Of a stretch of 64,000 nt of DNA, positions 48,916 through 58,042 are shown one piece after another (positions within the stretch are counted from its first letter, which is position 1; each line of letters starts with the position of its first letter). A program made the position numbers and the translations under genes. Origin of the DNA: an uncultured Phycisphaerales bacterium (lineage in GTDB: Bacteria; Planctomycetota; Phycisphaerae; Phycisphaerales; SM1A02); assembly GCA_949373145.1 (NCBI GenBank), contig CASICI010000006.1, positions 1 through 64,000 of the forward strand, written 5' to 3'. Below the pieces are notes generated by a model. That model saw nothing but the letters and a program-made list of their open reading frames with translations. It made no database searches and was not told where the DNA came from.

Positions 48916-49886
48916 GTCGTACTCCGATTGGATTCGTAATTGTCAATTCGATCCAGGACCGCTCCGGAGAGCGAGATGCCTGAATCTTCATTCGCCAAGT
49001 CCTGCTCGGCGGGAAAACTCATGATGATTCGTGCACCAGGCTCGGCATCCTCGATGGACAACGTTCCACCGTGGGCATCGACGATCCGATGAACGATCGC
49101 GAGTCCGAGCCCGGTGCCGGTCTCCCGCGTCGTGAAGAATGGGTTGAAGATTCGATCGCGAAGTTCCACTGGAATTCCGAGACCATTGTCCTCGATGATG
49201 AAACGAAGATGTTCGATTCGTCCACCTTCAGCCGAGGTGCGCAGCATCGCTTGATCGACCGTCAGTCTGATGCAGGGGTTGCTGACATCCTCCGAGACCA
49301 GAGCCTCGCACGCATTGCGCACCACGTTGGTCAAGGCCTGGGTGACCGGTCCGGGATCGACCATCGCAAGCATCTCGGGATCGACCCTGAAGTCGATGGC
49401 GACCGCATCACCCTCGAAGAACGGACTGTTCGCGGCGAGTGCCTGATTCACCAGATCCTCGGCGAGACAGGACCTCACGGCCATCTTGGTGTCGCGTGCG
49501 AAATTCAGAACATCGCCGACGATGGCGTCGAGGGTTCGAATCGACCTTGAGACCTTGTCGCAGAGAACCTCCGCATCGGCATTCCCTTCGACATCCTCTT
49601 TGAGAATGCCGACGTTCAGGGCCATCGCACCGAGAGGGTTTCTGATCTCGTGCGCGATCCCGGCCGCCATCTCACCAAGCGCCGCAAGACTCCTCGAACG
49701 CCGCAGGCGTTCATTCGCCTCCTCGAGCTCGGTGTTGAGACTCGCGACCTCGGCCCGAAGAACATCATGGGTTCGTTCGAGCTGGGAGGTGATCTCGGTG
49801 AAGGACTTCACCAACTCACTGAAATCAGACTGTGAAATCGAATCGAGCAGTGAATCAGAAGAGGTTTCAACGGGAAGTGAACTCAT
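48912..49886 (-). CDS. Sensor histidine kinase, cognate to the flagellar regulator
   Basis: 324 residues from the ATG at 49886, with GGAGG upstream. There is no membrane segment, so it is cytosolic, as FlrB-type kinases are. A coiled coil (about 35-67) leads to the H-box with H79 (AAGIAHEIRNPLGAMALNV), then N-box (TNVVRNACEAL), G1 (IEDNGLGIP), F-box (FNPFFTTRETGTGLGLAIV) and the G2 glycines. The stop overlaps the regulator's ATG (ATGA), and the start is eight bases from the flgN-like stop. It probably senses an assembly state, which fits its place among structural genes. Confidence 0.9.
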   Translation of the reverse strand: MSSLPVETSSDSLLDSISQSDFSELVKSFTEITSQLERTHDVLRAEVASLNTELEEANERLRRSRSLAALGEMAAGIAHEIRNPLGAMALNVGILKEDVEGNADAEVLCDKVSRSIRTLDAIVGDVLNFARDTKMAVRSCLAEDLVNQALAANSPFFEGDAVAIDFRVDPEMLAMVDPGPVTQALTNVVRNACEALVSEDVSNPCIRLTVDQAMLRTSAEGGRIEHLRFIIEDNGLGIPVELRDRIFNPFFTTRETGTGLGLAIVHRIVDAHGGTLSIEDAEPGARIIMSFPAEQDLANEDSGISLSGAVLDRIDNYESNRSTT

Positions 49887-49891
49887 GATCT

Positions 49892-50305
49892 TCAACCCTC
49901 CCTGTCTGAGAAACGGGCGGAGGGCTGGGCGGTCGCCGTCGGCTTGTAGACATCCCGAGCGACCAACGTCGTGTTCGCCTGACGCAACTGACCACCAAGA
50001 TCACGAGTCAGTTCGGACATCAGCGTTTCCGCCTTGCGATCAGCCTCGAGGACGGTCTGAAGCTTGCCGTCGAGCGCGTGGACCATGGCACGCACGGCCG
50101 GGTCATCCTCGGATGACCCGAGCAGGCCGGGAACGCGTTCGGAGACTTCCACCATCGACTCGATGACGCGTGAGCGCTCCTCGATCAGTCGCGTGATGTC
50201 GTCCACATCACGCGATTCAAGCACGCTCGTCTGAGATGGGAGCGCTTCGATCAACGCATCGAGTTGATCGGAGATGGAGGTGAGCACAGCGAGGACTTCG
50301 GTCAT
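49892..50305 (-). CDS. flgN: FlgN-like flagellar chaperone
   Basis: 137 residues from the ATG at 50305 (MTEVLAVLTSISDQLDALIE). It is largely helical, and the SVLESRDVDDITRLIEERS and RVIESMVEVSERVPGLLG pattern resembles the FlgN export chaperone for FlgK/FlgL. FlgN sequences are poorly conserved, so this rests on length, helix pattern and place. The start overlaps the stop of the large TPR gene by four bases (ATGA); the kinase follows. Confidence 0.5.
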   Translation of the reverse strand: MTEVLAVLTSISDQLDALIEALPSQTSVLESRDVDDITRLIEERSRVIESMVEVSERVPGLLGSSEDDPAVRAMVHALDGKLQTVLEADRKAETLMSELTRDLGGQLRQANTTLVARDVYKPTATAQPSARFSDREG

Positions 50306-52893
50306 TCGGTCACCCCCGCACGGGTCGAGCGCATCGGACGCCGCTCGAGCCAGACCTGCCATGAACCACGGTCGAACCGTGAGGCGGGAAAGCCGAAGGC
50401 CTCCTCGGGAAGCTGCTGCAGCCGGAGTTCCGCGCGCCGATGAGCCTTTCGGGCCTTTGCCGCGTCACCCAGAGCGCTCCAGCACTCGTCGAGCCGGACC
50501 AGTGCGTCGAGCGAGGTCGCTTCGGTGCGGTAGCGCCGTTCGATCTCTTCATACATGGGAACGCACAGCTCATGCCTGCCGAGATCGAAGACCGCATCGG
50601 CACGTCCGACGAAGGCATCACGAAGCATGGCGGAATCAAGCGAAGTCATCGAACCGGATGCCGAGTCGGCAAGAGCCTGGACCACAAGCCCGAAGGACTC
50701 GGCGGCGGACTCCGTGTGCGAGATGAATCCATCAAGGGCCTCTTCACGCTCGAGGGCACCGAGGCCGGTGTTCTGGTGTCGTCCGCGATACACGCCGGCG
50801 GCCTTTTCGTGTGCTGAACCCAGCAGGAACGCGAGGTTGGGCACACGGGAGTCATCCGAGTAGCGCCGGATCGTCGCATCGATCATGGAGATCGCGGCAC
50901 TGCCAGCATCCATCTCGTAGAGCAACCGACTCAGGGCGAACCGCGCCTCCTGGTATTCGAGCGCTTCGGGCCCGATCCCCGCGACACCGGTGACGATGGG
51001 TTCAAGGCGGGAACGAGCCTCCTGCGGACGCTCGAGCGCCACCAGACAACGAGCACTTTCCACGCGAGCCGACGCACTGTAGACGCCACTGCCATGAACT
51101 TCGACGAGCTCGTCGTACGCCTCGAGAGCCGCTTCGAATTCCAGTTGCGAATGCAGGACCTTGGCATACCGATACGCGATCTCCGCACGCCTCGAATCAT
51201 CACGACCGGTCACATCCAGGTAGCCGAGATAGGCTTCGACCGCACGTTCTCGATCGGCACCGAGATCGAAACAACGACCGGATGACGCCTGAGCACGAGA
51301 CCAGTTCTCAGCCCCTTCATCCAAGCCGATGAATCGAACGGCCAGTCGACCGTACAGTTCTCCCGCACGACGAAAGTGAATGGAGGCACGACGGCGGTCG
51401 TCCGAGCTGATCGAGTCCATGGCGATCGAGAAAAGTGGTTCGAGGTCCTCTTTCTCGTGCCCGAAGACGGAAGCGGCAAGCACGCGATGGGCGCGGGCCG
51501 CGTACTCGAGCACGTCGTGGTCCGAATCGAGGGTGCCACTTTTCTCGAGAATGGCGGAGAAGCCGATCGCGTCCAGGGGGCGCGCCTCGATGACGGCGGC
51601 ACGAACCTGCTCACCAAGAGAGGAGCTGAGCTTGGCACCAAGGGGATCATCGGGACCGGCAAGCCCGGCAAGCACCGCTTCATAATCCGTCAGCGCTCCG
51701 GGGTGATTCCCAAAGGCCGCATGCGCCTCAGCACGAAGAAGCGACACTTCCAGTCGCACCGCTGGATCAGGGTTACGAGCCAGAACGAGATCGAAGCCCG
51801 CGATGGCATCCTCGAAATTCCGCTCGGACATCTGCAACCAGGCCATGCCGGCTTCAGCTCTCGAGTGCTCGGGATCTCCCGGTGGCAGCGCTTCGAGCGC
51901 CACCTCGAGGGCCGTTCGCGCGGAGTCGTTTTCACCGGAGGCGAGCCACAGACGGCCAAGGACCGAGTGCAAAGGGCCGAGCCAGTCGGCACGAACCAGT
52001 TCCGAGTCTGGTGCGGAATCGGCCATGCGTGCATCAAGGCGGCGCATGCCGCGCAGGAGATGATCAAGACCATCGTTGACCAATGCGGGTTCACGTTCGG
52101 TTTCCGAAAGTTGAAGCCTGAGATCCGCCGCGGTGAACAGGGACCAGGCCGCGTCCGCACCGGAGACCTCGGGCGACGTTGCAGACTCATCCAATTGTCG
52201 AAGCAGGCGAGGAACGAGTCCTTGCTCTCCAGCCTTGGCGCGAGCCACCAGAAGCCTCAGAAGACGCTGCCGAACCTCGGCAGGCGTGTCGAGGCCGTGC
52301 CCGGATTCGAACCCCGCGAAGGCTGCGTCGTATTGCCCCAGCGCAGCCAGCGCGGATGCTCGGCGGGCTTCCTGTTCAGGAGAGAGTGAGAGCCCACAGG
52401 CCTGAGCGCCTTCGTAGGAACTGAGAACACGTTGATCATTCCTGAGACGCTCGGGCTGGCGAGACTCGAGATCCGCCTGCGCCAGAAGAATCCTGCCTTC
52501 GAAGACATCGTGCGCGCCCGTGTCATCGGCCGCTCTGACCGCCTTGGCGAGAATCACTCGAGCCTCATCCAATCGACCCTCGACGATTCGTTGCTGCACG
52601 AGTTCGAACAAGGCCTCCGGATCGGCATCGGAGCCTTGAGCACCCTTGAGTGCGAAGAACCCCGCAGCGATCAGCACCGTGCTCAGAAGAATGACGGGAA
52701 ACTGCCATGCCGATCCCCAGGACGCGGCCGCGACGTGAGATGTCTCCTCGACGGCGTCCGCGCCGGAGGCGGATACGTCCGAAGAGACAGCGTCGTTCGA
52801 GTCGTCCTCGAAGGGGGTGGTGCTTGATTCTGTTCGCCGAGCTTCTCCCGTGACGGGGGAAGTCCCTGGCCCGCTTGACCTTGCGTCGTGCAT
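50302..52893 (-). CDS. Large TPR-repeat membrane protein at the head of the flagellar cluster
   Basis: 863 residues. A ~63-residue acidic, Ser/Asp-rich N-terminal tail is followed by one membrane helix (FPVILLSTVLIAAGFFAL, near 68-85) and then some twenty degenerate TPR-like helical pairs (e.g. PEALFELVQQRIVEGRLDEA, ARTALEVALEALPPG, AEIAYRYAKVLHSQLEFEAA). I do not recognise the family; the topology places the repeats outside the inner membrane if the tail is cytosolic. The ATG has AGGA upstream. Its stop overlaps the flgN-like ATG, so it is tied to flagellar gene expression. A 17-bp palindrome lies 43 bases ahead. Confidence 0.7.
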   Translation of the reverse strand: MHDARSSGPGTSPVTGEARRTESSTTPFEDDSNDAVSSDVSASGADAVEETSHVAAASWGSAWQFPVILLSTVLIAAGFFALKGAQGSDADPEALFELVQQRIVEGRLDEARVILAKAVRAADDTGAHDVFEGRILLAQADLESRQPERLRNDQRVLSSYEGAQACGLSLSPEQEARRASALAALGQYDAAFAGFESGHGLDTPAEVRQRLLRLLVARAKAGEQGLVPRLLRQLDESATSPEVSGADAAWSLFTAADLRLQLSETEREPALVNDGLDHLLRGMRRLDARMADSAPDSELVRADWLGPLHSVLGRLWLASGENDSARTALEVALEALPPGDPEHSRAEAGMAWLQMSERNFEDAIAGFDLVLARNPDPAVRLEVSLLRAEAHAAFGNHPGALTDYEAVLAGLAGPDDPLGAKLSSSLGEQVRAAVIEARPLDAIGFSAILEKSGTLDSDHDVLEYAARAHRVLAASVFGHEKEDLEPLFSIAMDSISSDDRRRASIHFRRAGELYGRLAVRFIGLDEGAENWSRAQASSGRCFDLGADRERAVEAYLGYLDVTGRDDSRRAEIAYRYAKVLHSQLEFEAALEAYDELVEVHGSGVYSASARVESARCLVALERPQEARSRLEPIVTGVAGIGPEALEYQEARFALSRLLYEMDAGSAAISMIDATIRRYSDDSRVPNLAFLLGSAHEKAAGVYRGRHQNTGLGALEREEALDGFISHTESAAESFGLVVQALADSASGSMTSLDSAMLRDAFVGRADAVFDLGRHELCVPMYEEIERRYRTEATSLDALVRLDECWSALGDAAKARKAHRRAELRLQQLPEEAFGFPASRFDRGSWQVWLERRPMRSTRAGVTE

Positions 52894-52935
52894 GAGATCC
52901 TCTCAAGGCCCACCATTCGATGGACTGCGACGTCA

Positions 52936-52952
52936 CGGCACATCCTGTGCCG
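52936..52952. promoter_or_regulatory. Palindrome upstream of the flagellar cluster
   Basis: CGGCACA-TCC-TGTGCCG, a perfect 7-bp inverted repeat with a three-base centre, 43 bases before the TPR gene start at the head of the cluster. Its symmetry and place suit an operator or a leader hairpin; no regulator is identified. Confidence 0.35.
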
Positions 52953-53069
52953 CACTCCTACATCGGCGAGCCAGTGCAAAAGGCTCCAACATGAGCGAGA
53001 AACTTCGGCAGAAATTGCCCGAAGAGCGAAAAGCGCTCCCGCGGCTGGACAACTCGGGCCGGGATCAAG

Positions 53070-54641
53070 TCATTCAGAATTCGGCATCTTTCGCGTAAGT
53101 CGTGTGTCGGCCACGACCGTTCGCGAGACGGACTCGGGAATTCCCTGGCGAGCGGGAGACAGAAGACAGAAGACGGCGAGAATCGGCGCGAAGAGCACCA
53201 CGCCCTTGAAGAAGGTGCGAAGAAGAAGTGCGCTCGCCCGAGGTGCGGAGCCGTCACTGGCCAGAACACATCCCCCGAAAAGGCGCTTCCCAAGGGAACG
53301 ACCGAACCAGAGCTCCGAGAGACAACTGTGCAGAAGCGTGCTGCCGATCACCACCAGCCCGGGCACACTCAAGGCGAACTCGACGTTCCAGATCGGAAGG
53401 ACGTCCGTCCTTGGCGCTTCAATGCCCAGGAGCAGCACCAGCGCGATGCCGGGCATCAGATCGACACCGAACGCCAGAAGCCTTCGACCGATCGAGAGCG
53501 GCTGCACCCCCATCAGCAAGGGGAGATCCGGAGGCTCGGTCGGCTGGAGAAAGATGATGGCGAGCAGCGCCGCGACGACCATCATGCCGAGCACCGGGAG
53601 ATGGATCCATTCCTGGACCTCCAACGGAGGTGCTGCCCAGGACACCGCCGGGCGTTGCTTCCCGGTGAGGGAATCGATTTCGCTCACCAGGACCTGAGTC
53701 TTTTCATCGGTGGAAAGGACCATGATCCTCGCCCCCAGACCTGCGATTCCCCAGGCCCCTTCGGGAATGGGGTAGGTCCCCAGACGAAGCACGGTGCCCC
53801 CCCGGGTCATCACCAGCTCGAACTGGGGGCGACCGGACTCAGGGTCCAGCCCCGAGGTCGTGAGCGCGAAGATGAGTCGGTTCTCACCACTTGCCACCCG
53901 GAGCAGACTGGCGTAGGTGAAGTCCATGGTCTGCTGAGACCATGTCGAGTCGGATCGAAGATGCAGGATCGCAGTCCCGTCGGGCGACCCTGAAAGCAGT
54001 GCGAGCCGATCTTCCTGAGAAGGCACGACCCTCTGCTGCTCAAGGCGCTGCAGGGCGTCGGGCCCATCGACCACCGTCCATTGATAGGCTCGCTGCTCGA
54101 GAAGACGCGCGCCCTCATCAAGAGGGTCATCCTGCCCACCACCACGGGTTCGAGTGATCCCCTTCGCCGCCTTCATGCTTGGAAGCTCGAGCACCACCGG
54201 GCCGTTGGTGGTGCTCACCAGGCCACCGAAGCCATCCAGAAACGGAACGCTGGCCAAGGAGTCCCAACCGCTCAAGGGAAGTTCGTAATAGGTTCCGGTC
54301 GCCTCGTTGCGCTGGACTTCGATGGACACCAGATCCATCGAGTCCATGGTCGGAAGTGGCGGATCGAACAGAACGAAGACACGATTCCCGGAGGCTGAAA
54401 GTGCCTTCGGTCGATATTGAAACGTCCGAGCGACCCGGGCGTAAGGCCCTTCCATGTCCGCGCCATGATGAAGAAGCCGCCATTCACCAGGCACCTTCGA
54501 GTTTCGAACCACCACCCAGAGATTGCCGTCAGCCGAGGCGGTGCGCAGTTCGGACTGGACCTGGGCGGCGTATCCCGGCGTGATGAGAAAGGCGATCCAC
54601 GCAAGACACAGAAGCCCCCACTTCTTCAGTGGGCGTTGCAT
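53070..54641 (-). CDS. RDD-family membrane protein with exported N-terminal domain
   Basis: 523 residues from the ATG at 54641; a TTG at 54671 would overlap the previous gene. A signal peptide (GLLCLAWIAFLITPGYA) is followed by a ~330-residue beta-rich region (repeated WWVVV/FVLF-type strands, possibly a propeller), one membrane helix (LPVLGMMVVAALLAIIFLQ) and an RDD domain with three more helices (GRRLLAFGVDLMPGIALVLL, WFGRSLGKRLFGG). RDD proteins are often ion transporters or accessory membrane proteins. The 176-base gap downstream separates it from the flagellar cluster. Confidence 0.7.
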   Translation of the reverse strand: MQRPLKKWGLLCLAWIAFLITPGYAAQVQSELRTASADGNLWVVVRNSKVPGEWRLLHHGADMEGPYARVARTFQYRPKALSASGNRVFVLFDPPLPTMDSMDLVSIEVQRNEATGTYYELPLSGWDSLASVPFLDGFGGLVSTTNGPVVLELPSMKAAKGITRTRGGGQDDPLDEGARLLEQRAYQWTVVDGPDALQRLEQQRVVPSQEDRLALLSGSPDGTAILHLRSDSTWSQQTMDFTYASLLRVASGENRLIFALTTSGLDPESGRPQFELVMTRGGTVLRLGTYPIPEGAWGIAGLGARIMVLSTDEKTQVLVSEIDSLTGKQRPAVSWAAPPLEVQEWIHLPVLGMMVVAALLAIIFLQPTEPPDLPLLMGVQPLSIGRRLLAFGVDLMPGIALVLLLGIEAPRTDVLPIWNVEFALSVPGLVVIGSTLLHSCLSELWFGRSLGKRLFGGCVLASDGSAPRASALLLRTFFKGVVLFAPILAVFCLLSPARQGIPESVSRTVVADTRLTRKMPNSE

Positions 54642-54667
54642 GGTGACGGGATGTGCAGGCAATGTAT

Positions 54668-55544
54668 TCAACGTGAGACGTACTCGACCTCGCCGGGGCG
54701 AAAGGTCTTCATGAGTTGTTCGAGATCGAAGAGCCGGGGGCGGATGCCGGTCCCTCGAGCCGTTGGGCGATTGAAGAAGAGCCGAACGTCGGCTCCGTCA
54801 TGGGCAAGCGTCAGGTAGACCTTCCGAGGAAACTGAGGCCAGGCACCCAACGGCATGTCTTGTGCGGCGATGGGTTCGTAGGCGGAAAGCCGGGCGGTCG
54901 CGAGGACCTCGTCATCCTCGGCCAGTGCGACGATTTCTGCGGGAAGCAGAGTCTTTGAATCAAGGTGCCAGCGAGTCCGTCGCCAGACCCCCTCCGAGTC
55001 GCTCACCGTGATGAATCGAACCCGGCCCTGGTCATCGAAACCCAGCGTCTCTTCGTCGATTCGGTCGTAGGGAAGCAGACCCGCCAGATGAAGAAGCCGA
55101 TCGGGGTTGAGCAGTCCCTGACCGGGCCCGATCGAAAAACCGCCCGAATCGCCGGGCGGGAGTACCACCAGACGGACCGGCTCAGCCATCAATTCGAAGA
55201 TCCACCAGGCAGCTCCATCGGAACCGACCCACAGGAATCGCTCGCCGAGTTTTCGCAAGCGAAGCGCGAAGCTGCGCATCGTCACGCCAGAGTTCGAGGG
55301 CACATTCCTCGAATGTGGTGCCGCTTTCATCACGAGTCCTCAGCTCAAGCGTGCCACCGGATTGCAGCTTGGCCATCTTTCCAGTTCGAAGCACTTGCCG
55401 CTCGTTCAATATCTGAATGGAGGGCGGTGCCATGCCTGCGTCGTTGCGCGGACCGGAACCGGCACAGCCTGCCAGAGAACCCAGGATCAGCGTGCAGAGC
55501 ACAGCGAGTCGAACTCTCCGTCCCAGCGTGGTGCTTGAAGTCAT
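54668..55544 (-). CDS. Lipoprotein of unknown function, one frame break
   Basis: The ATG at 55544 has GGAGG upstream; the signal peptide VRLAVLCTLILGSLAGC has a good lipobox (LAGC). The body continues through a frame break near 55251-55272 (QLRASL to LRKLGERFLWVGSDGAAWWI) to the stop at 54668. The C-terminal part (WHLDSKTLLPAEIVALAEDD; WPQFPRKVYLTLAHDG) resembles LolA/LolB-like or outer-membrane-lipoprotein beta strands, but I cannot assign it. It lies 29 bases after the next upstream gene and directly before the RDD gene, probably in one operon. Confidence 0.65.
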
Positions 55545-55573
55545 GACAAACCTCCGATCGATGGACATCGACA

Positions 55574-56131
55574 TCATTCCGAGACGCCGTCATCCGCCAT
55601 GATTTCACCGAGCTCATCAGCGATGGCTCTGGCGTCGTCCTCGCCGATCTTCGGATCCAGCAGCTCGATGGGTGGACGTTCAGGATCGGACCCCTTGCGA
55701 CGAAGATGAAAGACGTTGCCTTCGTCGGTGGAGATGGTGCCGTCGAGACGAAAGAGACGTTTTCGAACCAGAATCAGTCCGAGGACCCAGCGAAAGGCGC
55801 GCCGTCGGGGGTCGTCTTCCTCACCGAGGCGGTCGAAGAGATCCATGAGAGCGTCATCGTCGACCAGAAGTCGCCTGGCTCCACCTGGTTCGGGAATCGA
55901 TGAACGCCACCAACTGAAGAGGCGTTCAGGTCTGGCTCCGGCATCCCAGGCCTCGACGGAATAGTCGTATCGGACCATACCGAGGGCCAAACCTTCCTGT
56001 TCTCCCTCGAGAGGCTCGCAGAGTGCAGCCACGCAAGGTGTGCCCGGTTCAAGAGATCGGCCGGTTTCGGCACACAAGCCCGTTGATTTGCCAAGCTGGT
56101 ACCCAGAGGCAGTTGGTGAGGATCGCTTCAT
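55574..56131 (-). CDS. Conserved small protein of unknown function
   Basis: 185 residues from the ATG at 56131 (a GTG lies two codons before). There is no signal peptide or membrane helix. The N-terminal CAETGRSLEPGTPCVAAL, with two cysteines, and the LFSWWRSSIPEPG and RRAFRWVLGLILVRKRLFRL segments look like a conserved fold I have seen only as a planctomycete hypothetical protein. It is divergent from cdaA and first of the minus-strand run that includes the lipoprotein and RDD genes. Confidence 0.55.
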   Translation of the reverse strand: MKRSSPTASGYQLGKSTGLCAETGRSLEPGTPCVAALCEPLEGEQEGLALGMVRYDYSVEAWDAGARPERLFSWWRSSIPEPGGARRLLVDDDALMDLFDRLGEEDDPRRRAFRWVLGLILVRKRLFRLDGTISTDEGNVFHLRRKGSDPERPPIELLDPKIGEDDARAIADELGEIMADDGVSE

Positions 56132-56189
56132 CACCACAGTCTAGCGTTCAAAGCGAAGTGCAGCGGGTTCCCTATACTCGTGAACACTT

Positions 56190-57014
56190 GTGAATACCGA
56201 CAGCATCCTTCAATTCTTCCGCGGCTACCCGACATGGGAAGTCCTTCTCGAACTGGCCATCATCTGGGCCTGCGTCTACATGGTGTTCCGCTTCCTGCAG
56301 GGCACTCGTGGAGCGGGCGTGATCAAGGGCTTTGCCGTCGTCATCGTTCTCCTGGTCCTGGGTTTTCAGTTGATCGGTGAGAGCAGCAGCGTCCTGGGAC
56401 GCATCAAGTACATCTCAAACCAGCTTCTCAGCCTGCTGGCGGTCCTGCTGGTGGTCGTGTTCCAGCCGGAATTGAGACAGGCGATGATCCGACTGGGAAA
56501 CACGCGGATCCTCGGACGAAGAAATCCACGAGTCACCAGAGTCGCCGATTCGGTCACGGATGCGGTGGAATTTCTCTCCAAGAATTCATTCGGGGCCATC
56601 ATGGTCATCGAACGCAGCGGACGCCTGGGCGGTCTCACCGAGAACGGTGTCCAGCTCGACGCACTGATCACTCCGAGGCTGCTGGAGACGATCTTCTGGC
56701 CCAATTCACCATTGCACGATCTCGCGGTCGTGATTCGCGGAGATCGAGTGGTCGCAGCCAGCGTCCAGCTCCCTCTGGCGGAAACCGGTGCGATCACGAA
56801 TCAACTCGGCTCGCGGCACCGCGCCGCGGTGGGCATCTCGACCGAAAGCGACTGCCTGGTGGTCATCGTCAGCGAGGAACGTGGCGAAGCCCGGCTCTCT
56901 GAATACGGCACGCTTACTCAACCCATCCCCATGCCAGAATTCAAGGCGGCCCTGCTCGAACGGCTGCAGGTCACCCCCACTCCCGAAACGACGCCAGGGG
57001 AGACGGACTCATGA
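56190..57014 (+). CDS. cdaA: Diadenylate cyclase CdaA, with DLA in place of the DGA motif
   Basis: 274 residues: three N-terminal membrane helices (about 18-90), then the DAC domain. Motifs are VLLVVVFQPELRQAMIRLG, SKNSFGAIMVIER, LHDLAVVIRGDRVVAASVQL and LGSRHRAAVGI with the ATP-phosphate motif RHR at 209-211. The active-site motif normally D-G-A reads D177-L178-A179 (codon CTC for Leu). The metal-binding aspartate is kept. CdaA makes cyclic di-AMP, a regulator of osmolytes and cell wall. GTG start at 56190. The stop overlaps cdaR (ATGA), the usual pairing. Confidence 0.9.
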   Translation: MNTDSILQFFRGYPTWEVLLELAIIWACVYMVFRFLQGTRGAGVIKGFAVVIVLLVLGFQLIGESSSVLGRIKYISNQLLSLLAVLLVVVFQPELRQAMIRLGNTRILGRRNPRVTRVADSVTDAVEFLSKNSFGAIMVIERSGRLGGLTENGVQLDALITPRLLETIFWPNSPLHDLAVVIRGDRVVAASVQLPLAETGAITNQLGSRHRAAVGISTESDCLVVIVSEERGEARLSEYGTLTQPIPMPEFKAALLERLQVTPTPETTPGETDS

Positions 57015-58039
57015 GTCCATTGAGCCAACAGACACGAAGCCGCTCACTCACGTTCGTGGTGGTGACCGCGATCACGCTTCTGATCTGGATCTGGGCCGCA
57101 GGCGAGACCCGCGATTCAGCCACGCTCTACGCCAGAGTGGGATTCACCACGCCCTCCAACTTCAATGTGATCGCCGGACCGACCGAAGACCAGCAGGTCG
57201 CGATCTCAGTGCAGGGATCGGCTCGTTCGATCCAGCGCTTGCGCGCCGCGCTCGAGGAACCGGTTCGATTGATGACCGGGTCCAATGGCATTCCTCAGGA
57301 AGCCGGCCAGCACCGAGTGTCACTTTCGGAGGCGCTTCAGGGACTCGAGTCGTTCGTCACCGGAGACATTTCGGTCGTCTTGACCAAACCTGCGGAAATC
57401 GAGGTCGAGATCGACTCGATGACCCAACTGGCGGTGCCCGTCGAGGCGCTCATGGGAGACGCCACGCTCGGCGGAGAAGCGATCGCGAATCCGTCGACCG
57501 CGACTCTGACGCTGCCAAGCAGAATCGTCGCGCTGGTTCCGGATGCCAAGGTCCTGGCCGAACCCACCAAGGCGTCGTTGGCTGGTCTTGATCCGGGCAG
57601 ACGCCACGTGATCATCGTTCCTCTTCGACTGCCACGAGCCTTGCGACCATTCGAGGACGAAATCAGAATCGAACCGAAGTCGGTCGACCTCGCGTTCAAT
57701 CTGATTCTGAGAACCAGCACGTCCACCGTCCGGGATGTCCCGGTTCAGATCGCATTCGCGATCGAGGAACATGAGGACTACGTCATCTCGGTGATGGAGG
57801 ATGATCGCTTTCTTTCCGAAGTGGTCATCGAAGGATCCACGGATGCCATCGCCAGATTCGAAGATGACATGCCCAAGGTGATCGCATTCGTCGTCATCAG
57901 TGATTCAGAGCTCGGCGAAGGGATCATCGAAGTCCCCGTGACGCTCTGGCAGATGCCCGATGGCCTGCGAGTGGTGTCGGCGGGCTCCGAGTCCCCCGTA
58001 CCCACCATCAGGATTTCGATCGCACGCCGAGCGGAGTGA
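57011..58039 (+). CDS. cdaR: CdaR-like YbbR-domain protein
   Basis: 342 residues. One N-terminal membrane helix (LTFVVVTAITLLIWIWAAG) anchors an extracytoplasmic region with YbbR-type repeats (about 40-130, 130-240, 240-330), each starting with a VPV-like strand, such as LAVPVEALMG and RDVPVQIAFAI. CdaR regulates CdaA in Firmicutes. The four-base overlap with cdaA and the same-strand order support this role; the repeats are not well conserved, so the name rests partly on position. It is convergent with tyrS with three bases between stops. Confidence 0.8.
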   Translation: MSPLSQQTRSRSLTFVVVTAITLLIWIWAAGETRDSATLYARVGFTTPSNFNVIAGPTEDQQVAISVQGSARSIQRLRAALEEPVRLMTGSNGIPQEAGQHRVSLSEALQGLESFVTGDISVVLTKPAEIEVEIDSMTQLAVPVEALMGDATLGGEAIANPSTATLTLPSRIVALVPDAKVLAEPTKASLAGLDPGRRHVIIVPLRLPRALRPFEDEIRIEPKSVDLAFNLILRTSTSTVRDVPVQIAFAIEEHEDYVISVMEDDRFLSEVVIEGSTDAIARFEDDMPKVIAFVVISDSELGEGIIEVPVTLWQMPDGLRVVSAGSESPVPTIRISIARRAE

Positions 58040-58042
58040 CGC

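Noticed and set aside
52300-52325. GATTCGAACCCCG stretch, tRNA-like
   Set aside because: It lies inside the clean TPR coding frame and has no cloverleaf around it.
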